A stretch of 64,000 nucleotides of DNA from Turritopsis dohrnii (GCA_027922465.2 BQMF02000285.1:372001-436000), one strand, 5' to 3'. Positions 23,999-35,453 are shown, counted from the stretch's first letter. Made by a program: numbers and translations. Notes: generated by a model not told the origin, from the sequence alone.

Positions 23999-25017
23999 AT
24001 GGAACAGATTAAATCTACTATTGCTTCTGAAAACATCAAGTTCATTCGACTTGAATGCGACGACATGAATGGAGTGTCACGTGGTTTGGTTTTGGATGCA
24101 GATGTGTTTGTCGAGCACTGTGAAGAAGGATTTGGAATGTATGATCCTGCATATTTATTTACCACAAACGGTGAAATGATTCAAGGTCCTGGAGTAGCGG
24201 AACAACTTGATATCTTTAACAGTTTCATGTATCCTGATTTAGAAACATTTCGAAAACTACCTTGGACTGAAAATGAAGCGAGTGTGTTGGTGGATTATCA
24301 TTCAAAGAGTGGAGATAGAACAAGTAAAGTATCAGATGTCAGTGCTCGACAGGCGTGTAAAAAACAGCTTGAGAAATTATCTGAACTAGGCATGACGTTT
24401 TATGGGGCATTTGAGTATGAGTTCTATCTGTTAGATTCCAGTACAAAAAACCATTGTTTATGGATAATAATTATTCATCCATTCAAACTGGTTTGAAAGA
24501 AAAGCGATTGATATTTGACATAATGACGTATTTGAAAGCCATAGGGATTTTTCCTGAAACCTTTCATTCTGAGTTTGGCCCTGCTCAACACGAAATAACC
24601 ATATGTCCTGAAGTTGGCTTGAAAATCGCTGATAATGGATCACGGTTTAAACATGTGGTTAAAGAGGTCACTGAAAATCGTGGATATCTTTCCACTTTTA
24701 TGTCAAAACCGTTTTTTGATGTCAGTGGATCTTCTGGGCATTTCAATCATTCCCTTTGGAGTACTGACAGGAAAATCAATTTGTTTTACGATCCCAACCG
24801 ACCATATGGATTATCGGAGTTATGCGAACATTGGATAGCAGGATTGAGGTTACATGCAAATGCGTTGATGGCATTAGTAAACCCAACACCAAACTGCTAT
24901 GAAAGCTTGCGTCCTGGTACATTTACACCTCTCAACAACGCATGGGGACTTGACAACCGCACATGCGCTTTTCGAATTAAAAATTACGGAGTCCATGGAT
25001 TCGAGGCAGAACATTAA
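23999..25017 (+). pseudogene. Lengsin-like glutamine synthetase, frameshifted and C-terminally truncated
   Basis: Class I glutamine synthetase fold, closest in memory to animal lengsin (LGSN). The ATG at 23999 opens the N-terminal beta-grasp domain (IKFIRLECDDMNGVSRG). The catalytic half follows with metal-binding AFEYEFYLLD, HSEFGPAQHEI, VSGSSGHFNHSLW (His equivalent to the glutamate-binding His) and the Arg loop NRTCAFRIKN. The frame slips by one base in an A-run near 24446-24451, which could be a base-calling error. After GVHG the homology stops and a stop follows at 25015-25017, so the last 90-odd residues are missing. No introns interrupt the roughly 1 kb, suggesting a retrocopy or one large exon. 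Lengsin lacks proven synthetase activity in vertebrates. Confidence 0.85.
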
Positions 25018-25324
25018 TTGTCAACTACAAAACTCCTGAAAATAACTTGAAGTTAATAGATTGCATACATATGATGCGTTTTTCAGTATGTACGTACAAA
25101 GCAGTCGGTTACCTGACTGAAGATGGACATTAGTCCGAAACCAAGTCTCTGTTGCGTGAATGCATCTGCCTAATGTGCTAAACCTTGGTAGTTGTATGAA
25201 ATTTATCCAGTTGGTTGGGACTCGAATCATCTCTGTCCATCTATCCGATGGGATTCCACTGATTCGTAGTTTTAGTCAGGTTCAATTGAGCTGTTCAACT
25301 CCGTTCGTCTGTTTCGAACTAGTG
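25018..25324. other. Spacer with no gene
   Basis: No coding signal. It does not continue the glutamine synthetase in any frame and shows no clear splice donor at the point where homology ends. Confidence 0.45.
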
Positions 25325-25402
25325 TGATAAAAGGGGTAAACTTAGTGGTTAAGAGCAATCGCCCAGCAAGCGAGAGGTCACCCTATTCGATCCGAAGACT
25401 TT
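25325..25402 (+). repeat. tRNA-derived SINE head (pol III promoter)
   Basis: Contains an A-box-like CTTAGTGGTTAAGAGC and B-box-like TATTCGATCC about 35 bp apart, with a short anticodon-arm-like hairpin (TCGC..GCGA, 7-nt loop). The acceptor and T stems do not pair, so it is not a functional tRNA gene; a tRNA-derived SINE is the best reading. A LINE fragment follows 120 bp downstream. Confidence 0.5.
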
Positions 25403-25527
25403 GCGCTGCAATTGGAAAGGTATCTTTTGTGCATGATAGTTATAAAATACATCATCGTCAAAGATTTTCATAGTTGTATTCATAAAAGCATAAAAACACA
25501 AAATATTAAAAATGATGTAAAAATGAC

Positions 25528-25960
25528 TTGATGGTGATATGTGTTCAACAATACGTCATTCAATGTTTCATAAGAATTTTGAACACGGTTATAAAAAAGC
25601 GACAGGGACTACGACTGCTTGCGAAACTTCGTCCAATGCTGACATCAAAAGCTGCAAAGACCATCTTTCAAACTATGATTGTACCTACGTTGACGTATTG
25701 TACACTGTCTACTCTAAAACTGAGCACTACGAATGAAAAAAGCTCGAGAGCCTACATCGTAGAGTCACTAGTATCATTGCTTCCAGAGATACTTGTTTGA
25801 TTAACAATGTTTGTGATGGTTTCAATAATTACTTTGATGTTTTGAGAAATGGCAATACTAGAAATAACAACTGTCTTTTGAGATAACCTAAAATAAAACG
25901 AGAATATTATCGTGGTTCTCTTGAATATTCTGGTGCAAAATTATATAACTAGCATGTAGC
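25528..25960 (+). pseudogene. LINE reverse-transcriptase C-terminal fragment
   Basis: RT thumb region (RLLAKLRPMLTSKAAKTIFQ, MIVPTLTYC) followed, across two frameshifts, by the C-terminal tail (RRVTSIIASRD, REYYRGSLEYSGAKLYN). This pattern is common to CR1/Jockey-like LINEs. The upstream RT and endonuclease are missing, as expected for a 5'-truncated insertion. Confidence 0.75.
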
Positions 25961-26510
25961 TTTAGCTAAAAATGCCCCCGCTCTCAAGCATTTCAATTTG
26001 TACACACAGCGCAAGCTATACACTGCAAGCTATACAACGGAAATAAAAACAGATTTTTGTCCGAAAACAAATGTTTTGGTTTATTGTGGGCCTGGTAAGT
26101 GGCATACTTATATGCTTAAACATTTCGAAAAAGCCAGTTTTTTAGGAAGCCGCAGAGAGCTGCTCAACACTCACTCAAAATCGTTGTGGAACTGTCTCGC
26201 ATTATGATCACAAGATGATTAACATTGAGGCTCCAGTCATAACACTTGTAACTTTAAATGCATCGAAACAGGCATAAAATAAACCCCTTCATTTAAGGGT
26301 TGACATGATGGCATCAATCGAACTTCAAGACAAATTCGATAATTGCGGTATTTGAAAACCACTTTGGAATATGCAAACTGAGTAGATCTAAACTTAGACA
26401 GATGAAAATCTTTCTTGCATACACAGAAATCCAATTAAAATGGCAAGATCCGTCAATAATCAGTGCATTGAATAAAATTTATTGAATGAAAGATTTAGAG
26501 CTAAAACATT
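25961..26510 (+). repeat. LINE 3' region / interspersed repeat
   Basis: Follows the LINE C-terminus directly and is the inverted partner of 18840-19590. Likely the LINE 3' untranslated region shared by two insertions. Confidence 0.7.
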
Positions 26511-26617
26511 TCCAAAAATAAAATGTATGGTTGGCAAAATTACAAATTTCAAGCTGTGCTACAAAATCCTTGTTGTTCACTTCACTAAGACAACGCACAA
26601 GTAATTATAAAAAATGT

Positions 26618-27274
26618 TAAACGTGATGGTCCAGGCGATTTTGAAAACAAATCTGAAAACATCCTTGTTTTAAGAAAAGTTCTTACAAAAGGTGAATGGA
26701 TCTGTAGATTTCCAACCACCTCGCTTATTTCCAACAACCTCGCTTAATACCTCTTAAAAACGTTTGGAACAGTGAGCAATAGTCTCACCCTTCTCTTACT
26801 GACCCAAACATTGTTTAGATTACACCGTAAACTCAGCTGCTAAGACATCGAAAACACATAAATAAATGATTTGTCTCGGAAAATGTTTTTTATAGGTTTT
26901 ACAGTATTGAAATACCCTATTAACAAAAACTCTCCGTAACTATCCTGACACACAGGTGATCAAGACAAGCCTCCCATAAAAAGCCTTGGCAATGCTTGAA
27001 TGATAGGGAAAAACTTCTTGCTGCTCAACATTTTCGCTGATTGGGGACGAAATTGCGAAAGTAGAGACGATCCGTAAAAATTAATATCTTATTATACCGT
27101 ATTTTCTCAAATTAAAGCCTCCCTCGAATAGGAACTGCAAAATTTCGTCAAGAAAATTTAATAGAAGCCACCTCCGATTAGAAGCCGCATTTATTTTCAG
27201 ATAAAGGGTAAATGGAATAACATGGAATAACAATTTGTTTTTTTAAACTAATATTTCTATTTCACCTTCTTCAA
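26618..27274. repeat. pogo-associated repeat, uninterrupted copy
   Basis: Same orientation copy of 2581-2889 + 5488-5736 + 6119-6221, without the three insertions seen there. It therefore shows the empty sites for the hAT-like element, the TAA MITE and the HIRAN element. CGTATTTTCTCAAATTAAAG at 27100 marks the pogo-type terminus. Confidence 0.8.
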
Positions 27275-28430
27275 TCAATATATCAGTAAATCAGTAACAT
27301 CTTTTAAATTTTCTACTGCTAAGTTTACATCACCATCATCAAAGGTGAGAATTCCTATAAATTCAAGGTTCCCATCTGATGCTCTTAACAAGACTCGGGC
27401 CTCCTCGGTCGGTTGGCCTTCTTTCAAGCAATGGACTTTGTTGGCATCACTTGTGATTCCGCACAAATGATTTTTTTTATAATCTCACGATCGATTTTCC
27501 TCCAAGCGTCTACAACACACTGGACTTGCAGAGCATAGTTTAGAGGCTTCACCATTCTTCCTTTTGTATACTCCAACTCGCCCTTTCTGTACCATTCATC
27601 ATACAACTCTCTAAAAATGGCCTTGTTGATAAAAGCACCTAAACACCTAAAGGTTGCAGAAACTTTGTACATCCCCAGGAATTACACCCATTACCGTATT
27701 CTTCTTTTTGAAAGATAGCTTGATGTTGTCACTTATGTGACACTTGAAAGAATCCTATTCCATCCCAATCTCTTGCTAAAATCTATACTGCCCCATACTT
27801 CAGAGATCCAATATTCAGTCAATTCATCATTCATACAACCATTTGGTAAAGATTTTGCGATAGCGCCTTGGATTGAAGAAACTTCACTTTTGACTTTTTT
27901 CCCAGGGATAACTACAAACGGTTTGATTTTAGAACCATCTGCTTTAACTGCTAAACATTCGGTTATACGCTGCTTCTCTATGTCCAGTAGATTTGATTGG
28001 AACAGTTCTTATACCACTTTGATCGACAGTTGTTTCACTTGGCATATCAGTCCAGATTGGTGTCTCGTCGATGATGGCAATATTTTCAGGGGAAAAACCA
28101 AACGTCTTTTTCTGCTTTTCACAAAATTTAACAAAGTTCGCAATCTTCGCTAGACCATCTTTCGGCATGGTTTGCCCAGTAGTTGTTCTTCTTCTAATGG
28201 AGAGACTATTTCGTTGCATGAATCTAAACAACCAACCTCTACTCGCTACAAAGTCTTTTATGTTGTGATCTTTAGCAAGCTCCAGTGCCCATACAGTTAT
28301 CAATTTATGACAATTTATGATTTATGCTTCTCACCCTCATCAATAATTTTCTCCAATACTTCTTCTTCATGGCTTCCAAGAACTGGTTTTCGAACTGCAC
28401 CTGATAATCTTTTTGAGTTACTTTGAGAAG
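27275..28430 (-). pseudogene. pogo/Tigger (CENP-B-like) transposase
   Basis: Tc1/mariner-superfamily DDE transposase. From 28430 down: remains of the helix-turn-helix, then a 119-codon frame (27944-28303) with the Tc5/CENP-B-type DNA-binding end SRGWLFRFMQRNSLSIRRR TTTGQ-like sequence and the first catalytic Asp in NIAIIDETPIWTDMP. Next come VIPGKKV, the second-Asp region, now RLGWNRIL with Asp replaced by Asn, and the C-terminal part (FRELYDEWYRKGE, VVDAWRKIDREIIKK). Several frameshifts and an in-frame stop. It lies inside the terminal repeat family that recurs at 2581-6221. Confidence 0.85.
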
Positions 28431-30540
28431 AGGAAGATTGCTCGCTAATATCAGATGACCTCTTTCTCCATCGCCAAAACATTTGTATTGTATATGTATT
28501 TCTAAAATATTTATACAGGATTGTCGTTTCAGTATATATGTTACAGGGAATATGATAAATTTGAAATTATGCATATTCCCCGGTTATTATGCATAATAAC
28601 TCTAACCCTATCGGGAATTATTTAAAATATCTGACTAATATGTTAATATAACCTCCGCATTTATCACAATTCCTGTAACATATATATCTACGAAATGTAA
28701 AACGACTGCTTTACAAACAAGTCCTGTTTGAGAAAAAAGAGAAATTAATATCCAGAAAAAGGTTAAAGATGTGAAGAGATTGTTGAGACAACGGAGTTAA
28801 CATGATGCGAAATTACGTCTTACGTATTTAATCTTTTTAAAAGTATTTGTTCGTTGGTTTCAGCGCGGATATCTCCTGTAAACCATTGTAGATAATCGCA
28901 CCTTGATGGAAAAATCCATTTGGGCTTTTTTTGTTTTTACACCTGGGGTTCTCATGGTGTATTTGTTGTTTCTTGTTGACTGTGAATGCTGCATCAACTC
29001 GAAGTAATTTTCCAATGGTTGTTGTAACTGATTTCCGTACTATTTGACATGCATGACTCCAATCTCATTAGCCAAATTCCAAATCGGGGGTCTGGACTCT
29101 AATGTGGGGAAATTTTCACAATATCCGCCATATTTGTTGTGATTGATAAGGAGGGTAGGAAAGGTCCCATTTGGAATTCATCAAACTTTTTGCAGGAAAG
29201 TCTTATAAAAATGTTTGAAAGAACGAGGCATGACGTAATTTTATGCTCACTGACCCAAGCAAATTTAACAAGGTTTTCACAAGGTTTTTGCTCTTCCAAA
29301 TGGGACCTTTCTCAAAGTGTAAGCGATTCAAGCAGACAAGACATAGCACACAGACGGTACAAACAAAATAGTTTACTGGAATTGCACTGTTTTAAGTATT
29401 ATAGATTGCCAAGAGACAAAAAAATGTTTCATGTGCTGCACACTGTAAATCCAGGGGAAAGAAAATCACCGCACGATTTTCCGAAATCTTATTATTGTTC
29501 CTGAATCACAGTATCAGCTATTGGTAGTAAAGCACACTAGAGCAAAAATAGCCATGAACTGTAGTAAATTACCAACAGAAGGCAAAAACTAGTTTTTAAA
29601 ACTATACAAGAAATAAACTGACAACTGCTTGAAAACTGCACCAACAACATATTAATATAGTACATCTGAAAAACTACCAAGATTTTATTTGATTGACAGG
29701 TTCTGAAGATGTATGTATTGTATTATTTTTAATAATATGTATTATTTTTAATATGGCGATCTGCTCTGTGACATATGAGCGTTTCAACACTTTCGAAAAA
29801 TAACCAAGCTGTGATGCTATATGTGAAGTGGTGTCAAGAAGTTACATTGTTTGTTTATGAGATGAGGTGCAGAGTTTATCAAGAAGATGAATGTAAAAGA
29901 AGAATTACTGCGTGCAGCAAAATGAAGTGCTGTTAATCCATATTTGTTCGTCCTTTCTATCTCTGCACCTCTCTGTCCACCAATAATCGAGCAATCGAGA
30001 GAGTTTGTTGTTGTGAAGAGAGGCAGGCATTAAAAGTGAGAAATGTATAGATTATCCTCACGCAATGGGGAACGTGTTCAGTGATATATACCCCAGAGAA
30101 AACAGGATTCCTGGTTGTTGTCGAGGAAGAGCACCAATTAATGATAGATATGGGATTCACTACTACAAGATCTGAGTGTCATTAAAGGTATTCACTTAAA
30201 CTGACCTAAACAAAAGGACACTGAAAATGAAATTCAGTGCAACTTGCTTCGAAAAGAATCCACATTGAACGATTTAATGTTAAAGTTTGGGACTGGACTA
30301 TTATATTAAACAAAGTGGACAAAATGGACTAATTGAGTGTATGACAAATGCTTTGTCATATTGTTAACTTATGTTAACTTATGTTACTACCGATTGGAAC
30401 AAAAAATTGATGACAATGTGATGGTAACAAATTTATGATGAATGGATGTATTCTAAGTTTCTATTTGATATTTTTTTATGAAAGATAATGAAAAATCTCA
30501 AACTTGTTGATAAAGGATTTGTAATGAATGAAAAATTATA
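28431..30540. other. 2-kb non-coding region
   Basis: AT-rich intergenic sequence with no recognised gene. A dispersed repeat motif (AACGAGGCAT, ACTGACCCAA) lies near 29220-29260. Small open frames here have no recognisable features. Confidence 0.5.
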
Positions 30541-30554
30541 ACAGCAACACGTAT

Positions 30555-30623
30555 TTTACGACGGTTACCTATCAGAGAGTTACCCTGTTTTCAGAGGCGT
30601 CCCACAAGGTTCATCACTGTCCT
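30555..30623 (+). pseudogene. LINE RT fragment at the Polinton left junction
   Basis: Reads SESYPVFRGVPQGSSLS, the RT motif that precedes the catalytic YADD box in LINEs. It ends exactly where the Polinton terminus AGAAACTAATG begins. A downstream LINE segment in the same orientation resumes past the Polinton at 43465. Confidence 0.7.
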
Positions 30624-30632
30624 AGAAACTAA

Positions 30633-30684
30633 TGACGTCATCAATCCACCCCTACTGCGCATGCGTCGAAAACTGCTGACGTCA
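30633..30684. promoter_or_regulatory. CRE and NRF-1-like sites in the Polinton left terminus
   Basis: Two perfect CRE palindromes TGACGTCA (30633-30640 and 30677-30684) bracket an NRF-1/alpha-Pal-like TGCGCATGCG (30656-30665), about 130 bp upstream of the ankyrin gene. A TATA-like TATATAATAAAG lies at 30796-30806. Use as a promoter by host factors is inference. Confidence 0.5.
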
Positions 30685-30807
30685 TTACTATCGTTGAAAA
30701 CTGGCATCATTCTGAACATACATATTGAATGAGTCAGGAAAATCCCCTGACTCAGTTCTGTGAACTTGTAAAAAATTTCAAAGTTGAAAAAGTGTATATA
30801 ATAAAGG

Positions 30808-31226
30808 ATGTCGAATAACCAATCTAAATTTGATAATGAGGAAGATGTAAACATCCCAATGTGGAATGCTGCTTTCAAGGGTGACATCGATAGTGTGAAA
30901 CTGTATAAGGAGTGGGGTTTGACTATGTAATGATAGCGGCAACTTCTAATGGTCATTTCGAGATTGTTAAACTCTGCAAGGAGTGGGGTGCGACACGGTT
31001 TGACTGGGTAATGGAAGTAGCAGCAATGGAGGGGCACTTTAAGATTGTAGCACTCTGTCGAAGTTATGATGATATTCATGAGGAGCTCTTTCGCTATCAT
31101 CACAAGCGTCGATTCGGGAAAGATTTTTATTACGAGTTGATAAAGGTTGCTATGTATCCAGATAGAGTGTGGGATTGGTACTTTGACGAGGAGGAGAAGA
31201 AATTTTTAGGTGCCTCTTTTCAATAA
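30808..31226 (+). pseudogene. Ankyrin-repeat protein of the Polinton
   Basis: ATG at 30808 starts a short leader, then ankyrin-like repeats of the viral K-E-W-G type: MWNAAFKGDIDSVKLYKEWG, AATSNGHFEIVKLCKEWGA and VAAMEGHFKIVALCRSY, ending in an acidic tail (WYFDEEEKKFLGASFQ). A small deletion near 30915 shifts the frame between the first and second repeat. Such repeats occur in large DNA viruses and Polintons and presumably bind host proteins. It converges on the ATPase gene, 13 bp apart. Confidence 0.75.
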
Positions 31227-31239
31227 GTATATAAACTAC

Positions 31240-31817
31240 TTATTGAACAACATTGTAACTCCTTGGGAACTTACATCGTATGTAAACATATGCGTGTTCT
31301 GAAGCGTCCAAATCTTGCAAGATAACACTCCAGTCGTCTGTAACGTTAGTTTCCTCATCAATCAGCTTAACGTCATTCTTCTCCTTAGGATACCAAACGA
31401 ATAACATCTTTGCCTGTCGTCTGATAGTTTTTTGGAAGAGCTGTGTAGACTTGGGTGAGAAGCCATAGGCTATGTTTTTGATGACGTCCTGTGGTACTTA
31501 GATCAAGAAGTGGAGTCCTCCTCTTATCAAGTATTTCATCAGCTATAGAATCATCGATGATGAATAAGGTTTCCCACCCCACAAATAGCTTAGTGAATCT
31601 CTCGATCCAACATAGTAAGTCCTGTTGTGGTGTAGGTTCGATCAGCAAAACATCATCATCTTCCCAGAGAATCGTACAGTCTTTATAGGTTGTATTCCAT
31701 CTAAGGAAAGGACAGAGAATGACGATATAGTCAAAGTGGTGCTTGAACCAGTTCCGTCTTACCACAGCCTGTCGGTCCTGAAACAATTGTCGTACAGAGA
31801 TCTTTAACAAGGTCCAT
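31240..31817 (-). pseudogene. Packaging ATPase (FtsK/HerA, A32-like)
   Basis: Would drive genome packaging into the capsid. ATG at 31815-31817, then the Walker A loop SGPTGCGKT within the first 20 codons. After a frameshift near 31740 comes TILWEDDDVLLIEPTPQQ, then Walker B TLFIIDDSIAD and the sensor region TTGRHQKHSLWLLTQVY. A second frameshift near 31400 leads to FVWYPKEK and the C-terminal IRCKFPRSYNVVQ with stop at 31240-31242. Length close to the family's compact ATPases. The motif residues survive despite two frameshifts. The start lies in the same open frame as the capsid gene upstream. Confidence 0.85.
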
Positions 31818-32818
31818 TTCTTTTAGTAGCCGTTCATTCACGAAGTTAACCTGTCCATCTTGTAGCACAAAGAGGTAACATTGATTGGCCCCCGCACCAT
31901 CAGCTTTTTTGGTGATCTGCAATGTGACACCATCTGTGTTTTTGAGGCGCCTCCCCGCACCATGTAGAGTGTTGTCAGCAACACTTCGAAAGTCGATAAA
32001 AAGACAGTAATTAGAATCGAAGAATTTAGAAGGGCTAATGCCCGGCAGCAGCTTGCTGGAAGTGAAATACTTCCGTGCCCGGGCATACATTTCTTCTGGA
32101 AGTAAGCCATGTGTATAGAGCTGATTAGGCTCTCCTTCGATGGTAATGTCTACCTTGCTGATTTTGGGGTTGTAGTAATGGGTGTTATCCATAGCGTATG
32201 CTTTTTGTTTGTCTGGGTCAAGAAAGAATAAAACAAAAGCCTTTAAACTCACACTGGGCACGTTTATCTATATATTCCAGGTGGTATCTTTCTTGTCCAA
32301 AGAGATTATTCTATGCTGTAAAACACGCGTGTAGGGTAGTCGTCTATTGGCAAGTTCATTGTAGACTTTTAGTTTGAACTCAGAGTCTTCTACCTTGTCG
32401 AATTGTAGAGCAATGTTGGAGATAGTGTAGGTGCCGTCAGGATCATTCTTCGAAGCACCTGATCCTGATCCTGCATCTTTGATGACCTTTCCGTACTCCG
32501 CGAATTTAATTTTGAAGCTTAAGCGATTGCCAAGCTGTACATAGGGAGATGTTCGACGAGTTCAAAAAATTCCCATAGAGGAATGGCAAAACGGTTACCA
32601 CAGACAGCTGCCAGGGCGGACTTACTCGTTGAAGTACTCGTTGCACCCGGTGTGACTCTAAAATTGCTCACATCACCTTCCGGATCTATTCCCTGTTGGA
32701 TACGTTCCACTTGCATTTCCTCAGGTAGCCATCTGTCCTTGTAAATTTCCATCACATCCACATTTCCAATGTCTTTGATGACATTTCCTTCGTAACTGAC
32801 AATCAATTGTTGGATCAA
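31818..32818 (-). pseudogene. Major capsid protein remnant (double jelly-roll type)
   Basis: Recognised by gene order (next to the ATPase) and by resemblance to Polinton capsid proteins: GNRFAIPLWEFFELVEHLPM in the first frame (32519-32818), then KIKFAEYGKVIKDAGSGS, then KAFVLFFLDPDKQK, YYNPKISKVDITIEG and RSVADNTLHGAGR. One frameshift near 32520 and an in-frame TAG near 32273 break it. About 330 codons remain, so a large N-terminal part is missing and the region upstream is already another gene. No stop separates its last codons from the ATPase ATG. Confidence 0.65.
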
Positions 32819-32971
32819 TTTTCTGTAAACCTGACGATTTTACGCTCAAGGTACTATTAAAGTAATCCTAGGTGGTGAGGATGCTATAAAAACCAGTTAG
32901 GTATTGATAATACACCAGAGTGGATGCATAAAAGTAGACGTAAGCTAGCGAAATAACTGGGAAACATTCAA

Positions 32972-33667
32972 ATGAATAGCTTGAATAACAGTAAAGGCAT
33001 AGGCAAAACTTTAGAAATGGAGAAGATCTTACGCGAGCAAAGGATAGACTTTTCTCTGCGTGAACTTAGAGGCTTAGAAAAAGCACTAAAACAAGTACGT
33101 GGAGAGATGGAGAATAATCTAGCAAAACTAGGTGAAGTTGATAGTCAAATAGCAAGAGAAGAACGTAAACTAGGTAAAACCAGTGAACCTGAAATGCAAG
33201 AAGAGATTAAGCGACGACTCTCCGATTTGAAACTGGAGCGTGCAGCGCGACTAGAGGTGCTCAGTGGTAACCGCAAGGAGTTGTCTAGCCAGTAATCGCG
33301 CATCAAGGAGACGGTGTTCAAAGTCTTCGACAAGGATAGAACACTAGGGGAGATGCTTCGCATCCTCTTTCGAGAGCAAGTGATCACAATAGTTTCATTC
33401 TTAACAGCGTTTTCACTGGTAATATCAACGGTAGCAACCTCTCTCACAGGTGGTGGTGCTCCTACTCGAGGAAGTCCTCCTCCTGATGCTTCTGGAAGAG
33501 CTGGTGTGCAGCAATGGGTAAAAAAGCAGCTCGAAGCACTTGGAAGTTTTCTTGGAAAACTTGCAAGCAAACTTGGAGCTGCATTGCCGGGGATCATCGG
33601 AAGTGTTGTAAGCTGGCTCTTAAACTTTCTGAAGAAAGGTGTCATAGCTCTAGCGAGCAATGCATGA
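32972..33667 (+). pseudogene. Coiled-coil plus hydrophobic Polinton protein, split by one stop
   Basis: Two frames in the same phase, separated only by TAA at 33293-33295. The first (107 codons) is a highly charged coiled coil (LRELRGLEKALKQVRGEMEN). The second has a transmembrane helix (VITIVSFLTAFSLVISTVA), a Gly/Pro linker (GGGAPTRGSPPPD) and two amphipathic/hydrophobic helices (LGSFLGKLASKLGAALPGI, IGSVVSWLLNFLKKG). This architecture recurs in metazoan Polintons; its function is unknown, perhaps membrane insertion in the virion. Confidence 0.7.
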
Positions 33668-33706
33668 CTAGTCGTAGTTTTGGGGGTTGATCTGATAGGC
33701 AACTGG

Positions 33707-34793
33707 CTATGGTTTGAAATAAAAAAGAAGTGCAATTAATCCACAACCAACCAACATGAGAGCCTGCTTTTCTTCTTCATGTTGCTTCGCAGCGGAAGAC
33801 GTTGGAAGAGGCTTATGATGATGCTGAAGACGAGAGTGAGAAGAAACCGTTCTGCCAACCCTGAAAGCCTCAAAAGGAGTGTTGTTAATGTGGCGGTGGT
33901 GGTTGTTTACCGATGTGAGTCGCAACGGTAAGCTTTGTTGAAAAATCAGAGATGTTGTCGAGATTCCTAAGCTTTAAATCGCTGGGTATCAGGTATATAC
34001 TGACCGCAGCGCCAAAATCAGGTTTCGATCTAGCGTAACTTAAGGCTTTCAGGAACTTATCAATCTCTTCTGCTAAAGAGGTGTCTTTCAGGATCGCTTG
34101 TTTTACATCCGTCATGAAGATCTTATGCGCATCCAAGGCACGTCCGGTATCACCTGCTATAACGGAGCGTGCACTCGCTTGACTTTCTAAAAGCATTCGC
34201 GCGTACATCCGCGTACTCTGCGACAGGCGTTGTATGCCAGCTCTACTTAAGCCGGCCTTAACATTGTTTTGAACGTAGAATTCCCAACTCTGACCAATTC
34301 TCCGCATGCGAGCGGGGTATCGCCAGAAGAACTTGTCAGCTGGTATGTCAAACTCTGCAGAGAGCGTCTTGAACGCACTTGAATTGTATTTGTTATCTCG
34401 CGGGTTGAAGCCTAATTCACTTGGTAGAACAATTCCAAGTTGCTTCAAGATGAGACGTATCTGAAAATAGACGTGAAAGCGGTAGATGCTCCTAATCATA
34501 GGGTTCTTATGGTGAAGATGTTGCGTGGATATGCCGCAACCAGTCGTGGCTTACCAGGTAGCAAAAGATAACTGTCCTGGATACATGTCGATATCAAGCC
34601 ATACGTCATTCTCCATGGGTACAAACGGAAATGAGAAAATATCGCGAAACTTAACGATGAAAAAGTTCCCCTGTTGATCCACAACGATCCTTTGCTCCCA
34701 TAGTCCCTTAGCTGCTAAGAGTGTACTGGGTTGCCCGAATTTTGGTATATACCGCGCCTTGTAGTAGTTCATTTCTCCTATAATAAATGACAT
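33707..34793 (-). pseudogene. Polinton protein with C-terminal membrane anchor, unknown function
   Basis: Three frames read as one gene: N-terminal piece 34551-34793 (MSFIIGEMNYYKARYIP, PMENDVWLDIDMYPGQL), central 204-codon alpha-helical piece 33885-34499 (DIPADKFFWRYPARMRRIG, SASARSVIAGDTGRALDAH, THIGKQPPPPH), and a C-terminal piece in another frame with AAKQHEEEKQALMLVGCGL, a transmembrane end. Frameshifts near 34500 and 33920. I recall similar proteins from Polintons but know no function; a structural role is a guess. Confidence 0.55.
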
Positions 34794-35003
34794 ATCTAAA
34801 AATCAATCATCTTGAGAAACCAAGTTACCAATAGAGTTAAAAGAAGGTATAGAGATCGGGATAAAAAAATGCAATGTTATAGGTAGGGTGGTTCAACCTA
34901 GTTCAACACGCTAGATTTACCATTGATCAAATATAGAAAAAAGCCCCATCGATTCAAAGTTCCCCCTGCATATAGACTTGATTATATACGTCAAAGAGTA
35001 TTC

Positions 35004-35441
35004 ATTCAAGAATAAATGCAAGATCACTTGGATGCGCAAATCTCGATCCAAGAGAAGATGGCAAGCTTCACTTATCAGTACAAAAAGGGTATTACGTCTC
35101 AATAACTGAAAACTTAGGGGAACTTTTAAGATTAGATAAGAAGAAGTATACTCAAGGTGCATATAGATCGGTGCCAAACTTTTTCCTGTTCAAGTCTATA
35201 CGGCTGTACTGTCAGGATTTCGATGCTGGTGGAGAACGGTAAAGACTCGGGCATCTTGCATGAATTTGATCTTCAGAAATCAGAGTACGAGTATGGCGAC
35301 ATCATGTCGTATCACTATGAATGCCCTATGTTCACCAGTAAATTGAGGTTCTCAACGCGAACGTTGAATTTTTACGTCACCGACGATAAAGGCAGGAAAG
35401 TTGATTTACAAGCCATCAATATGCTCGTCGTCTTCAAATAA
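35004..35441 (+). pseudogene. Minor capsid (penton-like) protein, C-terminal part
   Basis: The reading starts KSIHSRINARSLG, continues DGKLHLSVQKGYYVSITENL, then after a frameshift near 35215 KDSGILHEFDLQKSEYEYGD and ends FYVTDDKGRKVDLQAINMLV with stop at 35439-35441. The ending (strand, DDKGR turn, hydrophobic strand) resembles the single jelly-roll minor capsid protein of Polintons. The N-terminus is missing or unreadable. Moderate confidence. Confidence 0.5.
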
Positions 35442-35453
35442 ACAGATGGCCAT

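Noticed and set aside
25325..25402. Functional tRNA gene with anticodon AGC
   Set aside because: Anticodon-arm and B-box resemble a tRNA, but acceptor and T stems do not pair. A tRNA-derived SINE is more likely.
30591..31103. 170-codon minus-strand frame opposite the ankyrin gene
   Set aside because: The plus strand carries clear ankyrin repeats; the minus frame has no domain and is a shadow.
33145..33735. 196-codon minus-strand frame
   Set aside because: Opposite the coiled-coil/hydrophobic Polinton protein, whose helical architecture is recognisable; the minus frame is Ser/Arg-rich noise.
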